From the NCBI GenBank assembly GCA_028868395.1, contig JAGWUO010000082.1:1-5937 (forward strand): DNA of 5,937 nt, read 5' to 3'. Position 1 is the first letter of the stretch; each line of letters starts with the position of its first letter. Source of the DNA: Cytophagales bacterium. Lineage in GTDB: Bacteria > Bacteroidota > Bacteroidia > Cytophagales > Spirosomataceae. Below the pieces are notes generated by a model. The model did not search any database, had not been told where the DNA came from, and saw only the letters and a list, made by a program, of their open reading frames with translations. The position numbers and the translations under genes are program-made. Below, in pieces: positions 1-5,937 of the stretch.

Positions 1-1184
1 AAAGAAATGATTTACCCTTAAATACGGATGGGATTGTGATTAAGGTCAATGATTTTGGACAACAGGAACGATTAGGTTTTACCGCCAAATCTCCTCGCTG
101 GGCGATTGCCTTCAAATATCCGTCTGAAATTGCTCGTACTCGCATCAATTCCGTATCGTATCAAGTAGGAAGAACAGGAAATGTGACTCCAGTCGCTAAT
201 CTAGAGCCTGTTTATTTAGCGGGAACGGTCATCAAACGAGCCTCCATTCACAATGCGAATGAGATGGAGCGCTTGGATTTACGGGAAGGCGATACCGTTT
301 TCATTGAAAAGGGAGGAGAAATCATACCTAAAATCACAGGAGTAGATATATCAGCTAGAAAAGAGGGTGAAGTATTTAAGTTTCCCCACCAATGCCCCTC
401 TTGCTCCACAACGTTAATTCGATTAGAGGGGGAAGCGAACCACTATTGTCCCAACGACAGCGGATGTCCACCTCAAATAAAAGGGAAAATTGAGCATTTC
501 ATTGCGCGTAAAGCATTAAATATTGAAAACCTAGGAACAGAAACCGTTGATTTGTTATTCGAAAAAGGGATTGTCCAAAATGTGGCAGACCTCTATGATT
601 TAAATGCAGAGAAATTCATTGGATTAGAGGGCTTTCAGTCTAAATCCATACAGAATATTCTTTCTAGCATTGAAAAATCAAAGCAAATCCCGTTTCGACA
701 AGTTTTATTTGGCCTAGGTATACGACACGTAGGAGCCACCATTGCGGAGAAATTAGTCCTGCATTTTCATTCCTTAGAGAATTTAGTGAAGGCTAGCCTA
801 GAAGAATTAATCGCAGTGCCTGAAATAGGGGAGCGAATTGCAATTAGTGTTTTGGAATACTTTGCAAACGAAGAAAACAAGGCAATCATTGAGCGACTCA
901 AAATAGCGGGAGTTCAGTTTTCAGAAGAAATAAGCGAAATAGTTTTAGAAACAACGGCCTTAGAAGGCAAAACTTTCGTAATTTCGGGTGTATTTAGCCA
1001 TTTCGACCGAGATGGTTTAAAGGCAAAAATCATCGCTAACGGCGGAAAAGTCGTTTCCAGTATTTCTGCCAAGTTAGATTACCTAGTCGCCGGTGAAAAT
1101 ATGGGACCTGCGAAACTAGAAAAAGCCAATTCATTATCCATACCAATTATATCGGAGGACGAGTTTATTGCCCTTCTTTCTTAA
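1..1184 (+). CDS. ligA: NAD-dependent DNA ligase LigA, C-terminal two thirds (5' truncated by window edge)
   Basis: LigA seals nicks in duplex DNA using NAD+ and acts in replication and repair. The frame is open to the left edge; the GTG at 36 is an internal valine codon, because the 11 codons before it already read as ligase (LPLNTDGIVIKVN). About 275 N-terminal residues are missing, including the KxDG adenylation lysine. Numbering from the codon at 36, visible parts are nucleotidyltransferase motif IV (DGIVIK, Lys3) and motif V (WAIAFK, Lys27), 24 residues apart as in E. coli K290/K314. An OB fold follows at about 35-105. A four-cysteine zinc finger (C120, C123, C138, C144) has the same 3/15/6 spacing as E. 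coli. Helix-hairpin-helix repeats lie at about 150-300, and a BRCT domain at about 308-382 contains GKTFVISG and DYLVAGE. The domain order is complete to the C-terminus, with no frameshift. The stop lies 2 bases before dapA, which suggests cotranscription. Family assignment is very secure. Confidence 0.97.
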   Translation, partial: RNDLPLNTDGIVIKVNDFGQQERLGFTAKSPRWAIAFKYPSEIARTRINSVSYQVGRTGNVTPVANLEPVYLAGTVIKRASIHNANEMERLDLREGDTVFIEKGGEIIPKITGVDISARKEGEVFKFPHQCPSCSTTLIRLEGEANHYCPNDSGCPPQIKGKIEHFIARKALNIENLGTETVDLLFEKGIVQNVADLYDLNAEKFIGLEGFQSKSIQNILSSIEKSKQIPFRQVLFGLGIRHVGATIAEKLVLHFHSLENLVKASLEELIAVPEIGERIAISVLEYFANEENKAIIERLKIAGVQFSEEISEIVLETTALEGKTFVISGVFSHFDRDGLKAKIIANGGKVVSSISAKLDYLVAGENMGPAKLEKANSLSIPIISEDEFIALLS

Positions 1185-1186
1185 TT

Positions 1187-2080
1187 ATGCAATCATTACC
1201 TAAATTTCACGGCGTTGCGCCAGCACTAGTTACTCCCATGAACGAGGATCGTTCTATTAACTGGGATGGCCTAAAGAAATTAATTCAACACGTGAGTAAC
1301 GGAGGGGTAGATTATTTAGTTGTTCAAGGGACGACTGGAGAATCTGCGACAACCACAGCAGATGAAAAGAAACAAATCGTTTCTACCATTCAAGAAGCTA
1401 ATACAAAGAACTTACCTATCGTTTATGGATTAGGCGGAAACAATACGGATTCGTTGATTAATCAAATCAAACAAACTTCGTTCGATGGAATTGACGCCAT
1501 TTTGTCTGTTTGTCCTTATTACAATAAACCAAGTGCAAGAGGCGTAATCGCACATTATGAAGCGATTGCAGATGCTTGTCCGGTTCCAGTCATTATGTAC
1601 AATATTCCGGGTAGAACAGGAATTAATATGTCAGCAGAAACAGTTTTAAAGCTTTCGGAACATAAAAATATTATTGGTATTAAGGAAGCATCTTGCATCA
1701 TTGAGCAATGTATGGAGATTGTTTACCACAAGCCAGAAGACTTTTTATTAATCTCTGGAGATGACGTGCAAGCTGTTCCTATCATTTCAATAGGGGGTGT
1801 GGGTGTTATGTCTGTGATTGCAAACGCATTTCCACAGCAGTTTACTACGATGATTCACCACGCATTAGCAGGGGATTATCGCTCAGCCCAAAAAGAATTA
1901 GGCAAATTCCTAACCATAGATCCCTATTTATACGAGGAAGGTAATCCAGTAGGAGTGAAGAAGTTATTAGAGAATCAAGGATTATTTGGTGCTCAAGTGC
2001 GTATGCCATTAGCTAGCGCATCCGCAGAGTTAGGTCAAAAATTAGCTCAAATTAGTCAACAAGAAGGTTTAAATAAATAA
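1187..2080 (+). CDS. dapA: 4-hydroxy-tetrahydrodipicolinate synthase (DHDPS)
   Basis: This cytoplasmic enzyme condenses pyruvate with L-aspartate semialdehyde, the first committed step to diaminopimelate and lysine. The 297-residue length is normal for the family. All catalytic residues are present at a constant offset of +5 from E. coli DapA: T49/T50 in GTTGE, Y112 in PYYNKP, Y138, R143 in NIPGRTG, and Schiff-base lysine K166 in GIKEAS. Several residues of the E. coli allosteric lysine site differ: H53 becomes A58, H56 becomes K61 and E84 becomes S89, while N85 and Y111 are kept. Feedback inhibition by lysine is therefore doubtful (inference). The ATG lies 2 bases after the ligA stop. There is no Shine-Dalgarno sequence at normal spacing and the local leader is AT-rich, as usual in Bacteroidota. 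It ends in tandem stops (TAATAA) 6 bases before the next gene. There is no leader space for a lysine riboswitch. Assignment as DapA rather than a related aldolase (NanA, KDG aldolase) rests on the arginine and tyrosine motifs. Confidence 0.96.
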   Translation: MQSLPKFHGVAPALVTPMNEDRSINWDGLKKLIQHVSNGGVDYLVVQGTTGESATTTADEKKQIVSTIQEANTKNLPIVYGLGGNNTDSLINQIKQTSFDGIDAILSVCPYYNKPSARGVIAHYEAIADACPVPVIMYNIPGRTGINMSAETVLKLSEHKNIIGIKEASCIIEQCMEIVYHKPEDFLLISGDDVQAVPIISIGGVGVMSVIANAFPQQFTTMIHHALAGDYRSAQKELGKFLTIDPYLYEEGNPVGVKKLLENQGLFGAQVRMPLASASAELGQKLAQISQQEGLNK

Positions 2081-2086
2081 TAAAAT

Positions 2087-2389
2087 ATGTTTGTACACGT
2101 TGTAAATTTTTGGTTAAAAAAGGGGTTAAGCGCTGAAGATATCGCGCTTTTTGAGGCAGGCGTTCAGTCATTAGCTGACGTAGAGACAGTAGATGTATTT
2201 AGCGTAGGGAAACCTGCTAATACGGATCGTCCTGTGATCGATCGTTCGTATGATTATTGTTTATTGACCACATTTGAAGACGAAAAAGGACATGATTATT
2301 ATCAAACGGCTCCTATTCACCTTGAGTTTATTAAAAACTGTGCCCACCTGTGGGATAAAGTATTGATCTATGATTCAGAAAGCATGTAA
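2087..2389 (+). CDS. Dabb-domain (stress-responsive A/B barrel) protein
   Basis: This is a 100-residue single-domain protein of the Dabb family, small dimeric alpha/beta barrels with a ferredoxin-like fold; the substrate is unknown. Family signs are the N-terminal beta strand with a conserved histidine (MFVHVVNFWLKK, H4), a central stretch with GKPANTDRPVIDRSYDY (41-57), and the C-terminal GHDYYQ (68-73), PIHLEFI (76-82) and HLWDKVLIYDS (87-97). It has no signal peptide or membrane segment, so it is presumably cytoplasmic. It starts 6 bases after the dapA stop with an AT-only spacer and no Shine-Dalgarno site. Its last 20 bases overlap the start of the downstream lipoprotein gene, so cotranscription from ligA/dapA is likely. 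Some Dabb relatives act as enzymes or heme or metabolite binders, but nothing here points to a particular activity. The family call is firm and the role is open. Confidence 0.88.
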   Translation: MFVHVVNFWLKKGLSAEDIALFEAGVQSLADVETVDVFSVGKPANTDRPVIDRSYDYCLLTTFEDEKGHDYYQTAPIHLEFIKNCAHLWDKVLIYDSESM

Positions 2390-2810
2390 GCTTCTTCTCG
2401 TATTATCTGTGGTAGGTTGTTCAAAACATGTGCAACCGTCCACGTATTATACAAATGATTTTAAAAATGGAGGCGTTGAACGTCACGATGGCTTGGGGTT
2501 TGAAGTTCCCGTAAAATACGATATTGATGTCTTGTATTTTAATGATCATCCGAAGCAGAGCTACGAAGATATCGAAACCATCAAAATGTCAGGGGAAGTC
2601 CCATTAGAGGACAAGCAAACCCAAAATGGGAAAATGCTTTACCGCGGTAACCACCAGGATAAAAAGCAAGAAATCCTACGTCAAATGGTTGAAAAGGCCA
2701 AAGAATTAGGTGCAACAGCTCTCATTGACGTCAAATACTCTGTTTACAGCACACAAACAGCTAGTGGCTTTACCTTTACTGGAAAAGCGGTTCGTTACGT
2801 GTTGAAATAA
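2370..2810 (+). CDS. small lipoprotein with RcsF/YbjQ-like C-terminal segment
   Basis: This 146-residue protein is predicted to be a lipoprotein. A basic N-terminus (K4, K7) is followed by a hydrophobic stretch (LLLVLSVV) and a lipobox VVGC, giving Cys17 as the lipidated residue of the mature protein. The residues after it are SKHVQP, without the acidic run typical of Bacteroidota surface-export signals, so a periplasm-facing location is more likely (inference). The mature part has a strand-rich region (46-76, VPVKYDIDVLYF then IKMSGEVP). A helix followed by strands (101-145) includes MVEKAKELGATALIDVKY and FTFTGKAVRY. The pattern 'helix, LGA-x-A-hydrophobic, strand, G-x-AVR' resembles RcsF and the YbjQ/UPF0145 fold; this is pattern similarity only. 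The ATG lies inside the end of the Dabb gene, 20 bases upstream of that stop, which suggests translational coupling. The 3' end overlaps the convergent fucosidase gene by 35 bases. No specific function can be assigned. Confidence 0.82.
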   Translation: MIQKACKLLLVLSVVGCSKHVQPSTYYTNDFKNGGVERHDGLGFEVPVKYDIDVLYFNDHPKQSYEDIETIKMSGEVPLEDKQTQNGKMLYRGNHQDKKQEILRQMVEKAKELGATALIDVKYSVYSTQTASGFTFTGKAVRYVLK

Positions 2811-4158
2811 ACCGATAAGCTTCTAAATTAGAAATTAAAACAGGGCCTCTCGTTCCTGTGAATCTAATTTGGAAGCTTTTTAGTTTTCGTTCCTTGAACG
2901 TGATCATGCGTTTGTGTCCTATCGTACCCGCTTTGATCACTTCTATATTTCCTGCTTCATCTTTTAATTCAACTTCAAAAGCACTTACTCTTTGACCTAA
3001 GGCAATAGGTTCTTGAATCATGATCGTGTTTACGTTTAAAGGAGTTTTCAAATCAACGAGAATATCCTTCTTTTTAGGAGATGCCATCCAATAAGTCGAG
3101 CTCTTTCCATCAAATAAGGGGTCATTTGTATTTTTCTTTAAAAGATTAACAAGCGACTTTGTCCGAATCGCCGCAAATCCCATCAAGGAAGCGGAATCAT
3201 TCTCATGAATCAATCCACGCGTATCTACTGGGATATTCAATAATAGATTCGCGTTTCGTCCTACGGAGGCTGCGTAAATCTTTAATAAAGAATCAGGGGT
3301 CTTGACCTTATTGTCTTGATCAGGATGGTAATACCAACCTGGACGAATGGAAACATCTACTTCAGGAGAAACCCAATGTGTTCCATTCTCTTGGCCATTT
3401 CTATAATTGTCAAAATCAGGACAACCCGGATAGATCTTATCGCGTAAAATAGGACTCCACATCGTGTCATAAGCATATCCACGCTCGTTTCCTACCCAAC
3501 GGATGTCCGGACCAGCGTCAGAGAATTGTACCGCAGTAGGCTGGTATTTATTAACTATCGAATGGAATAAATTCCAATCATACACCTGCTTCTTTCCATT
3601 AGGTCCTTCACCATTAGCGCCATCGTACCAAAACTCGAAAATTGGCCCATAGTTCGTCAATAATTCCTCCTGCATTTTGGCATATACCTGATTATAATCT
3701 TCTGTTCCATAAGCCGGGTGAAAACGATCCCAAGGCGAAAGATAGATGCCTAGTTTCAAACCGTATTTTTTACAGGCATCAGCTAATTCCTTAACCACAT
3801 CTCCCTTGCCATTCTTCCAAGGTGACTTCGCCACCGAATGCGAGGTATATTTAGAAGGATAAAGAGCAAATCCATCATGATGTTTTGCCGTCAAAATTAG
3901 CCCCTTCATTCCTGCCTTTTTGGCAATTCTAGCCCATTGATTACAATCCAAGGCTGTAGGATTGAAAGAGGACGGACTTTCTTTACCCTCGCCCCATTCC
4001 ACATTCGTAAACGTGTTCATATTAAAATGAATGAATCCATAATACTCTAATTCCGCCCAAGCTAATTGCTTAGCCGATGGAATAGGATAAATGGGAGCCA
4101 CCTTTTGAGCGAAAAGGGAATAACTTAAAAGTGCTAGAATGAGCGTAAATCTTTTCAT
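2776..4158 (-). CDS. secreted alpha-L-fucosidase, GH29 (subfamily B type) with C-terminal F5/8 type C domain
   Basis: Predicted exo-glycosidase that releases L-fucose with retention of configuration, in the periplasm or outside the cell. An N-terminal Sec signal peptide (MKRFTLILALLSYSLFA) probably ends before Q18. The GH29 barrel spans about 25-330: FIHFNMNTFT (42-51), EWGEGKE (54-60), LTAKHHDGF (89-97, with H93/H94), YLSPWDR (139-145) and FWYDGANGEGP (176-186). D179 is the expected nucleophile and E225 in RWVGNERG the likely acid/base, judged by resemblance to subfamily B enzymes, which mostly cut alpha-1,3/1,4-fucosyl branches. An F5/8 type C (discoidin/CBM32-like) domain covers about 335-450, ending in KSFQIRF and ISNLEAYRF. 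The 460-residue length suits one barrel plus one such domain. No type IX secretion domain is seen at the C-terminus. The ATG shares its A with the stop of the upstream peptidase gene (TAATG), so translation is probably coupled. Its last 11 codons overlap the convergent lipoprotein gene. Confidence 0.93.
   Translation of the reverse strand: MKRFTLILALLSYSLFAQKVAPIYPIPSAKQLAWAELEYYGFIHFNMNTFTNVEWGEGKESPSSFNPTALDCNQWARIAKKAGMKGLILTAKHHDGFALYPSKYTSHSVAKSPWKNGKGDVVKELADACKKYGLKLGIYLSPWDRFHPAYGTEDYNQVYAKMQEELLTNYGPIFEFWYDGANGEGPNGKKQVYDWNLFHSIVNKYQPTAVQFSDAGPDIRWVGNERGYAYDTMWSPILRDKIYPGCPDFDNYRNGQENGTHWVSPEVDVSIRPGWYYHPDQDNKVKTPDSLLKIYAASVGRNANLLLNIPVDTRGLIHENDSASLMGFAAIRTKSLVNLLKKNTNDPLFDGKSSTYWMASPKKKDILVDLKTPLNVNTIMIQEPIALGQRVSAFEVELKDEAGNIEVIKAGTIGHKRMITFKERKLKSFQIRFTGTRGPVLISNLEAYRFISTRNEPLFQ
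2817..2881 (+). terminator. probable rho-independent terminator of the ligA-dapA-Dabb-lipoprotein unit
   Basis: Arms 2817-2832 (AAGCTTCTAAATTAGA) and 2863-2878 (TCTAATTTGGAAGCTT) pair over 16 bp in + strand RNA, with a single G.U wobble (2824 with 2871). The 30-base loop holds a second 5-bp stem, 2840-2844 (ACAGG) with 2855-2859 (CCTGT). Five Ts (2877-2881) overlap the end of the right arm. The structure begins 6 bases after the lipoprotein stop. In - strand RNA the wobble becomes an A.C mismatch and no U-tract follows, so it is oriented for the + strand. It lies wholly inside the 3' coding part of the antisense fucosidase gene. The long loop and short T-tract lower certainty about termination; the inverted repeat itself is unambiguous. 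Confidence 0.68.
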
Positions 4159-4160
4159 TA
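4156..4160 (-). promoter_or_regulatory. TAATG stop/start overlap (translational coupling junction)
   Basis: On the - strand the bases 4160-4156 read TAATG: the TAA stop of the M14-like gene and the ATG of the fucosidase gene share one A. The preceding bases (CAGAATTT) have no Shine-Dalgarno sequence, so fucosidase translation probably depends on ribosomes terminating on the peptidase gene. This also fixes the fucosidase start, since the signal peptide begins right at this Met. Confidence 0.8.
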
Positions 4161-5937
4161 AAATTCTGTGTAAAGGAAGCAGTTTTCGAAAATGGTTTGA
4201 CCTTGATTAGGGATAGCACGAAACAAAGGATTAAAACCAAACCAGATAATTTTCCCCTTTTCCACTTCCTTTACACCTAATAGTAAGGAATTAGCTAACT
4301 GAACTTTCTTATTAGCTCCCACAAAACCCATAATATTCGGTTTGGAAGAAGTTTTCAATACCGGAGTAAAATCTTTCGAGATTTTAACGAAATCACTAAT
4401 TTGATTTAGGATATAAATCGATGAATCATTAATTCTGAATGCCAAAGGATGGGTCTTTTCCACTTCCACTTGCAACATATTTCCAGAAGTAGTATTAGAC
4501 AATTCAGCCCTTTCACGCAGTGCATACGTAGATGTATGTTTCGCTGTATCTTCTTTTGCCACTAAATCTTTATCTTCTAAAATCTTACGAGCACCCTCCA
4601 TTAAAATCAGTTTACCGCCTTTTTTCACCCAATCAGTTAATAGAATTGAATTCGTATTCGATAGCGCTGAATGCTTTCCATCTGGATAAATGATGTGCGT
4701 ATAATTGAATAGATTCGACTTAAATAATTGGGTCGAAGGAATAAACGAAGGCTTTAACCCGTATTTCTGAGTTAAGAAATAGGCTAGTTCCCCTTGTTGG
4801 TTTACGTCGTTTGCAGGATCCACTACGACAGCGAGTTTAGGAATAAAAATGGGTTTAAAGTGGCTGGAACCGAGGTCAAAGCTTGTTTTAGAGCGGTAGG
4901 AGTCAAGGGTATTAAAACCTATATTAAGTTTTTCCATTTTACTTAAAAACTTAATTCGGTCATCATTTTTAACATTAGCAAATGAAATAATCATTTCTCC
5001 ATTTTGTACATCTGAAAAAGTAACTAAGGCGCCAATTTGAATTGCTGAATGAATTATCTTTTGCGTTACAGATGGAAATTTAGGCTTCGCAATATAGGCA
5101 ACATGCGGTGTCGTATCGAGATTTAACAACATTTCTCCCTCATGATCTTTCACCTCTGCAAATACATTTTCATTTACTCCATAGGCTTTTATGCCATTTA
5201 ATTGAAATAGATTCCACGCAGTGATATCATACGTCAAAGAATCTTCCAATGCTATGGTAGGATCCAACAAAGCTTGAACCAATGGCGCAGAAGCCTGTTT
5301 TGCGGGAATTAATAATCCAATTAACTTATCCGATATGGCAGCCTGCTTTTGAATGGAATAATCATATGCCTGAATAGTCTTCAAAACACCCATATTTTTC
5401 AAATAGGTGATATTATTTTTCTCCAACAATTGAATGAATTCTTGCGCTTTTTCTAACTCCTTCTCCGGCACAAAATAATACGCAAACTTGTTCGACGGAT
5501 TCGACCTTGACTTATCATGCACACCATAAAACGAAGCTTTCAAGCTTTCTGCATTTGCTAAAGACCATTCGACTAAATTTAGTGCCAAAGCCGAGTGGTG
5601 CTTCACACGATCTACCAAGGAAATCGTGTCGCCATCACTTTTGGCAGAAATTAATCCACCTCTGATTCCACCTTGCTCTAAAGTCATACCTAATGCTCCA
5701 TTTAAGACAGGATAGGTATCACCATAGCCTGGATACAATAAATCATATACTTCAGAAGTGAAATAAGGCCACTTCTTTTCATCGAATAACTTCGAAAAAG
5801 ATCTTCCCACACTTTCTTGTAAATCTTTCGTCGACTGCGCAATGAAATTCAAATAAGGCTTCGCTGCCGGTGGAAAATAATAAGAGTGTTGGAAACTTTG
5901 CTCATGAAAATCCGCGTGCATCATAGGCATCCAAGAA
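4158..5937 (-). CDS. M14-family zinc carboxypeptidase-like protein with C-terminal amidotransferase-like domain (N-terminus outside window)
   Basis: Predicted metallopeptidase of the M14 (carboxypeptidase A) superfamily, likely exported, though any signal peptide is off the window. The ATG at 5930 is not the true start: codons W and S precede it in frame up to the edge, and the M14 zinc motif HxxE must lie upstream. Numbering from that Met, H9 in HADFHEQ fits the third zinc ligand. YGDTYP (69-74) is a family motif, and E85 in GMTLEQGG fits the catalytic general base. Region 154-174 (VPEKELEKAQEF and following) and YDITAWNLFQLNGIKAY (234-250) match the middle part of large Bacteroidota M14-like proteins. 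From about 362 a class I glutamine amidotransferase-like domain begins (LAVVVDPAND, THIIYPDG, GGKLILMEGA, and FGFNPLFRA near the end). It has no nucleophile cysteine; the only Cys in the visible 590 residues is C584. The full protein is probably over 800 residues. Translation is coupled to the fucosidase. The substrate, peptide or glycopeptide, is unknown. Confidence 0.87.
   Translation of the reverse strand, partial: SWMPMMHADFHEQSFQHSYYFPPAAKPYLNFIAQSTKDLQESVGRSFSKLFDEKKWPYFTSEVYDLLYPGYGDTYPVLNGALGMTLEQGGIRGGLISAKSDGDTISLVDRVKHHSALALNLVEWSLANAESLKASFYGVHDKSRSNPSNKFAYYFVPEKELEKAQEFIQLLEKNNITYLKNMGVLKTIQAYDYSIQKQAAISDKLIGLLIPAKQASAPLVQALLDPTIALEDSLTYDITAWNLFQLNGIKAYGVNENVFAEVKDHEGEMLLNLDTTPHVAYIAKPKFPSVTQKIIHSAIQIGALVTFSDVQNGEMIISFANVKNDDRIKFLSKMEKLNIGFNTLDSYRSKTSFDLGSSHFKPIFIPKLAVVVDPANDVNQQGELAYFLTQKYGLKPSFIPSTQLFKSNLFNYTHIIYPDGKHSALSNTNSILLTDWVKKGGKLILMEGARKILEDKDLVAKEDTAKHTSTYALRERAELSNTTSGNMLQVEVEKTHPLAFRINDSSIYILNQISDFVKISKDFTPVLKTSSKPNIMGFVGANKKVQLANSLLLGVKEVEKGKIIWFGFNPLFRAIPNQGQTIFENCFLYTEF

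Noticed and set aside
36..38. GTG as the start codon of a short ligase
   Set aside because: The frame stays open to the left edge and the upstream codons encode the conserved residues before ligase motif IV, so this is an internal valine.
1154..1159. GGAGGA as a Shine-Dalgarno site for dapA
   Set aside because: It ends 27 bases before the ATG, too far away, and is part of the ligA codons for SEDE.
1185..1186. Lysine riboswitch or other leader ahead of dapA
   Set aside because: Only 2 bases separate ligA and dapA, leaving no room for a leader RNA.
2087..2810. Dabb gene plus lipoprotein as a toxin-antitoxin or defence pair
   Set aside because: The first is a clear Dabb barrel and the second has a lipoprotein signal and an envelope-type fold. 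No toxin or nuclease motif is seen in either.
2817..2878. The inverted repeat as a bidirectional terminator also serving the fucosidase
   Set aside because: In - strand RNA it lies upstream of the fucosidase stop, contains an A.C mismatch and has no U-tract after it, so termination there would truncate the gene.
5928..5930. ATG as the true start of the M14-like gene
   Set aside because: In-frame sense codons (Ser, Trp) continue to the window edge, and the protein would lack the first M14 zinc-binding motif.
1..5937. CRISPR array, transposon, tRNA or phage genes
   Set aside because: No direct repeats, transposase motifs, cloverleaf sequence or phage proteins were found. All DNA is explained by six bacterial genes of similar base composition.

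Overview
The window comes from a low-GC member of the Bacteroidota, most likely the Cytophagales lineage. This is judged from protein style: the M14-like peptidase carrying a C-terminal amidotransferase-like domain, the GH29 fucosidase with a discoidin domain, and AT-rich leaders without Shine-Dalgarno sites. Leucine is often encoded by TTA. The genus is not determined. No mobile element, CRISPR array, tRNA or rRNA was seen.

The layout is two convergent gene clusters with essentially no non-coding DNA. On the + strand are the 3' two thirds of ligA (NAD-dependent DNA ligase, cut by the left edge), dapA (lysine/diaminopimelate pathway), a 100-residue Dabb-domain protein, and a small lipoprotein with an RcsF/YbjQ-like C-terminal segment. 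Their spacings are +2, +6 and -20 bases, so they look like one transcription unit. On the - strand, reading from the right edge, are an M14-type zinc carboxypeptidase-like protein (N-terminus outside the window) and a secreted GH29 alpha-L-fucosidase with a C-terminal F5/8-type C domain. These two are joined by a one-base TAATG stop/start overlap.

The clusters meet tail to tail with a 35-base overlap of coding sequence. Just past the lipoprotein stop codon, inside the antisense 3' end of the fucosidase gene, is a 16-bp inverted repeat followed by five Ts. It reads as a rho-independent terminator for the + strand unit. The strand preference is visible: one pair is a G.U wobble in + strand RNA but an A.C mismatch in - strand RNA.

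The + strand cluster is mostly housekeeping (DNA joining, lysine and peptidoglycan precursor synthesis) with two small accessory genes. The - strand pair is probably extracytoplasmic and degradative, removing fucose and trimming peptides or glycopeptides. I found no convincing undescribed system. The points most worth checking are the terminator embedded in an antisense gene, a DapA allosteric site that looks lysine-insensitive, and the coupled peptidase-fucosidase pair.
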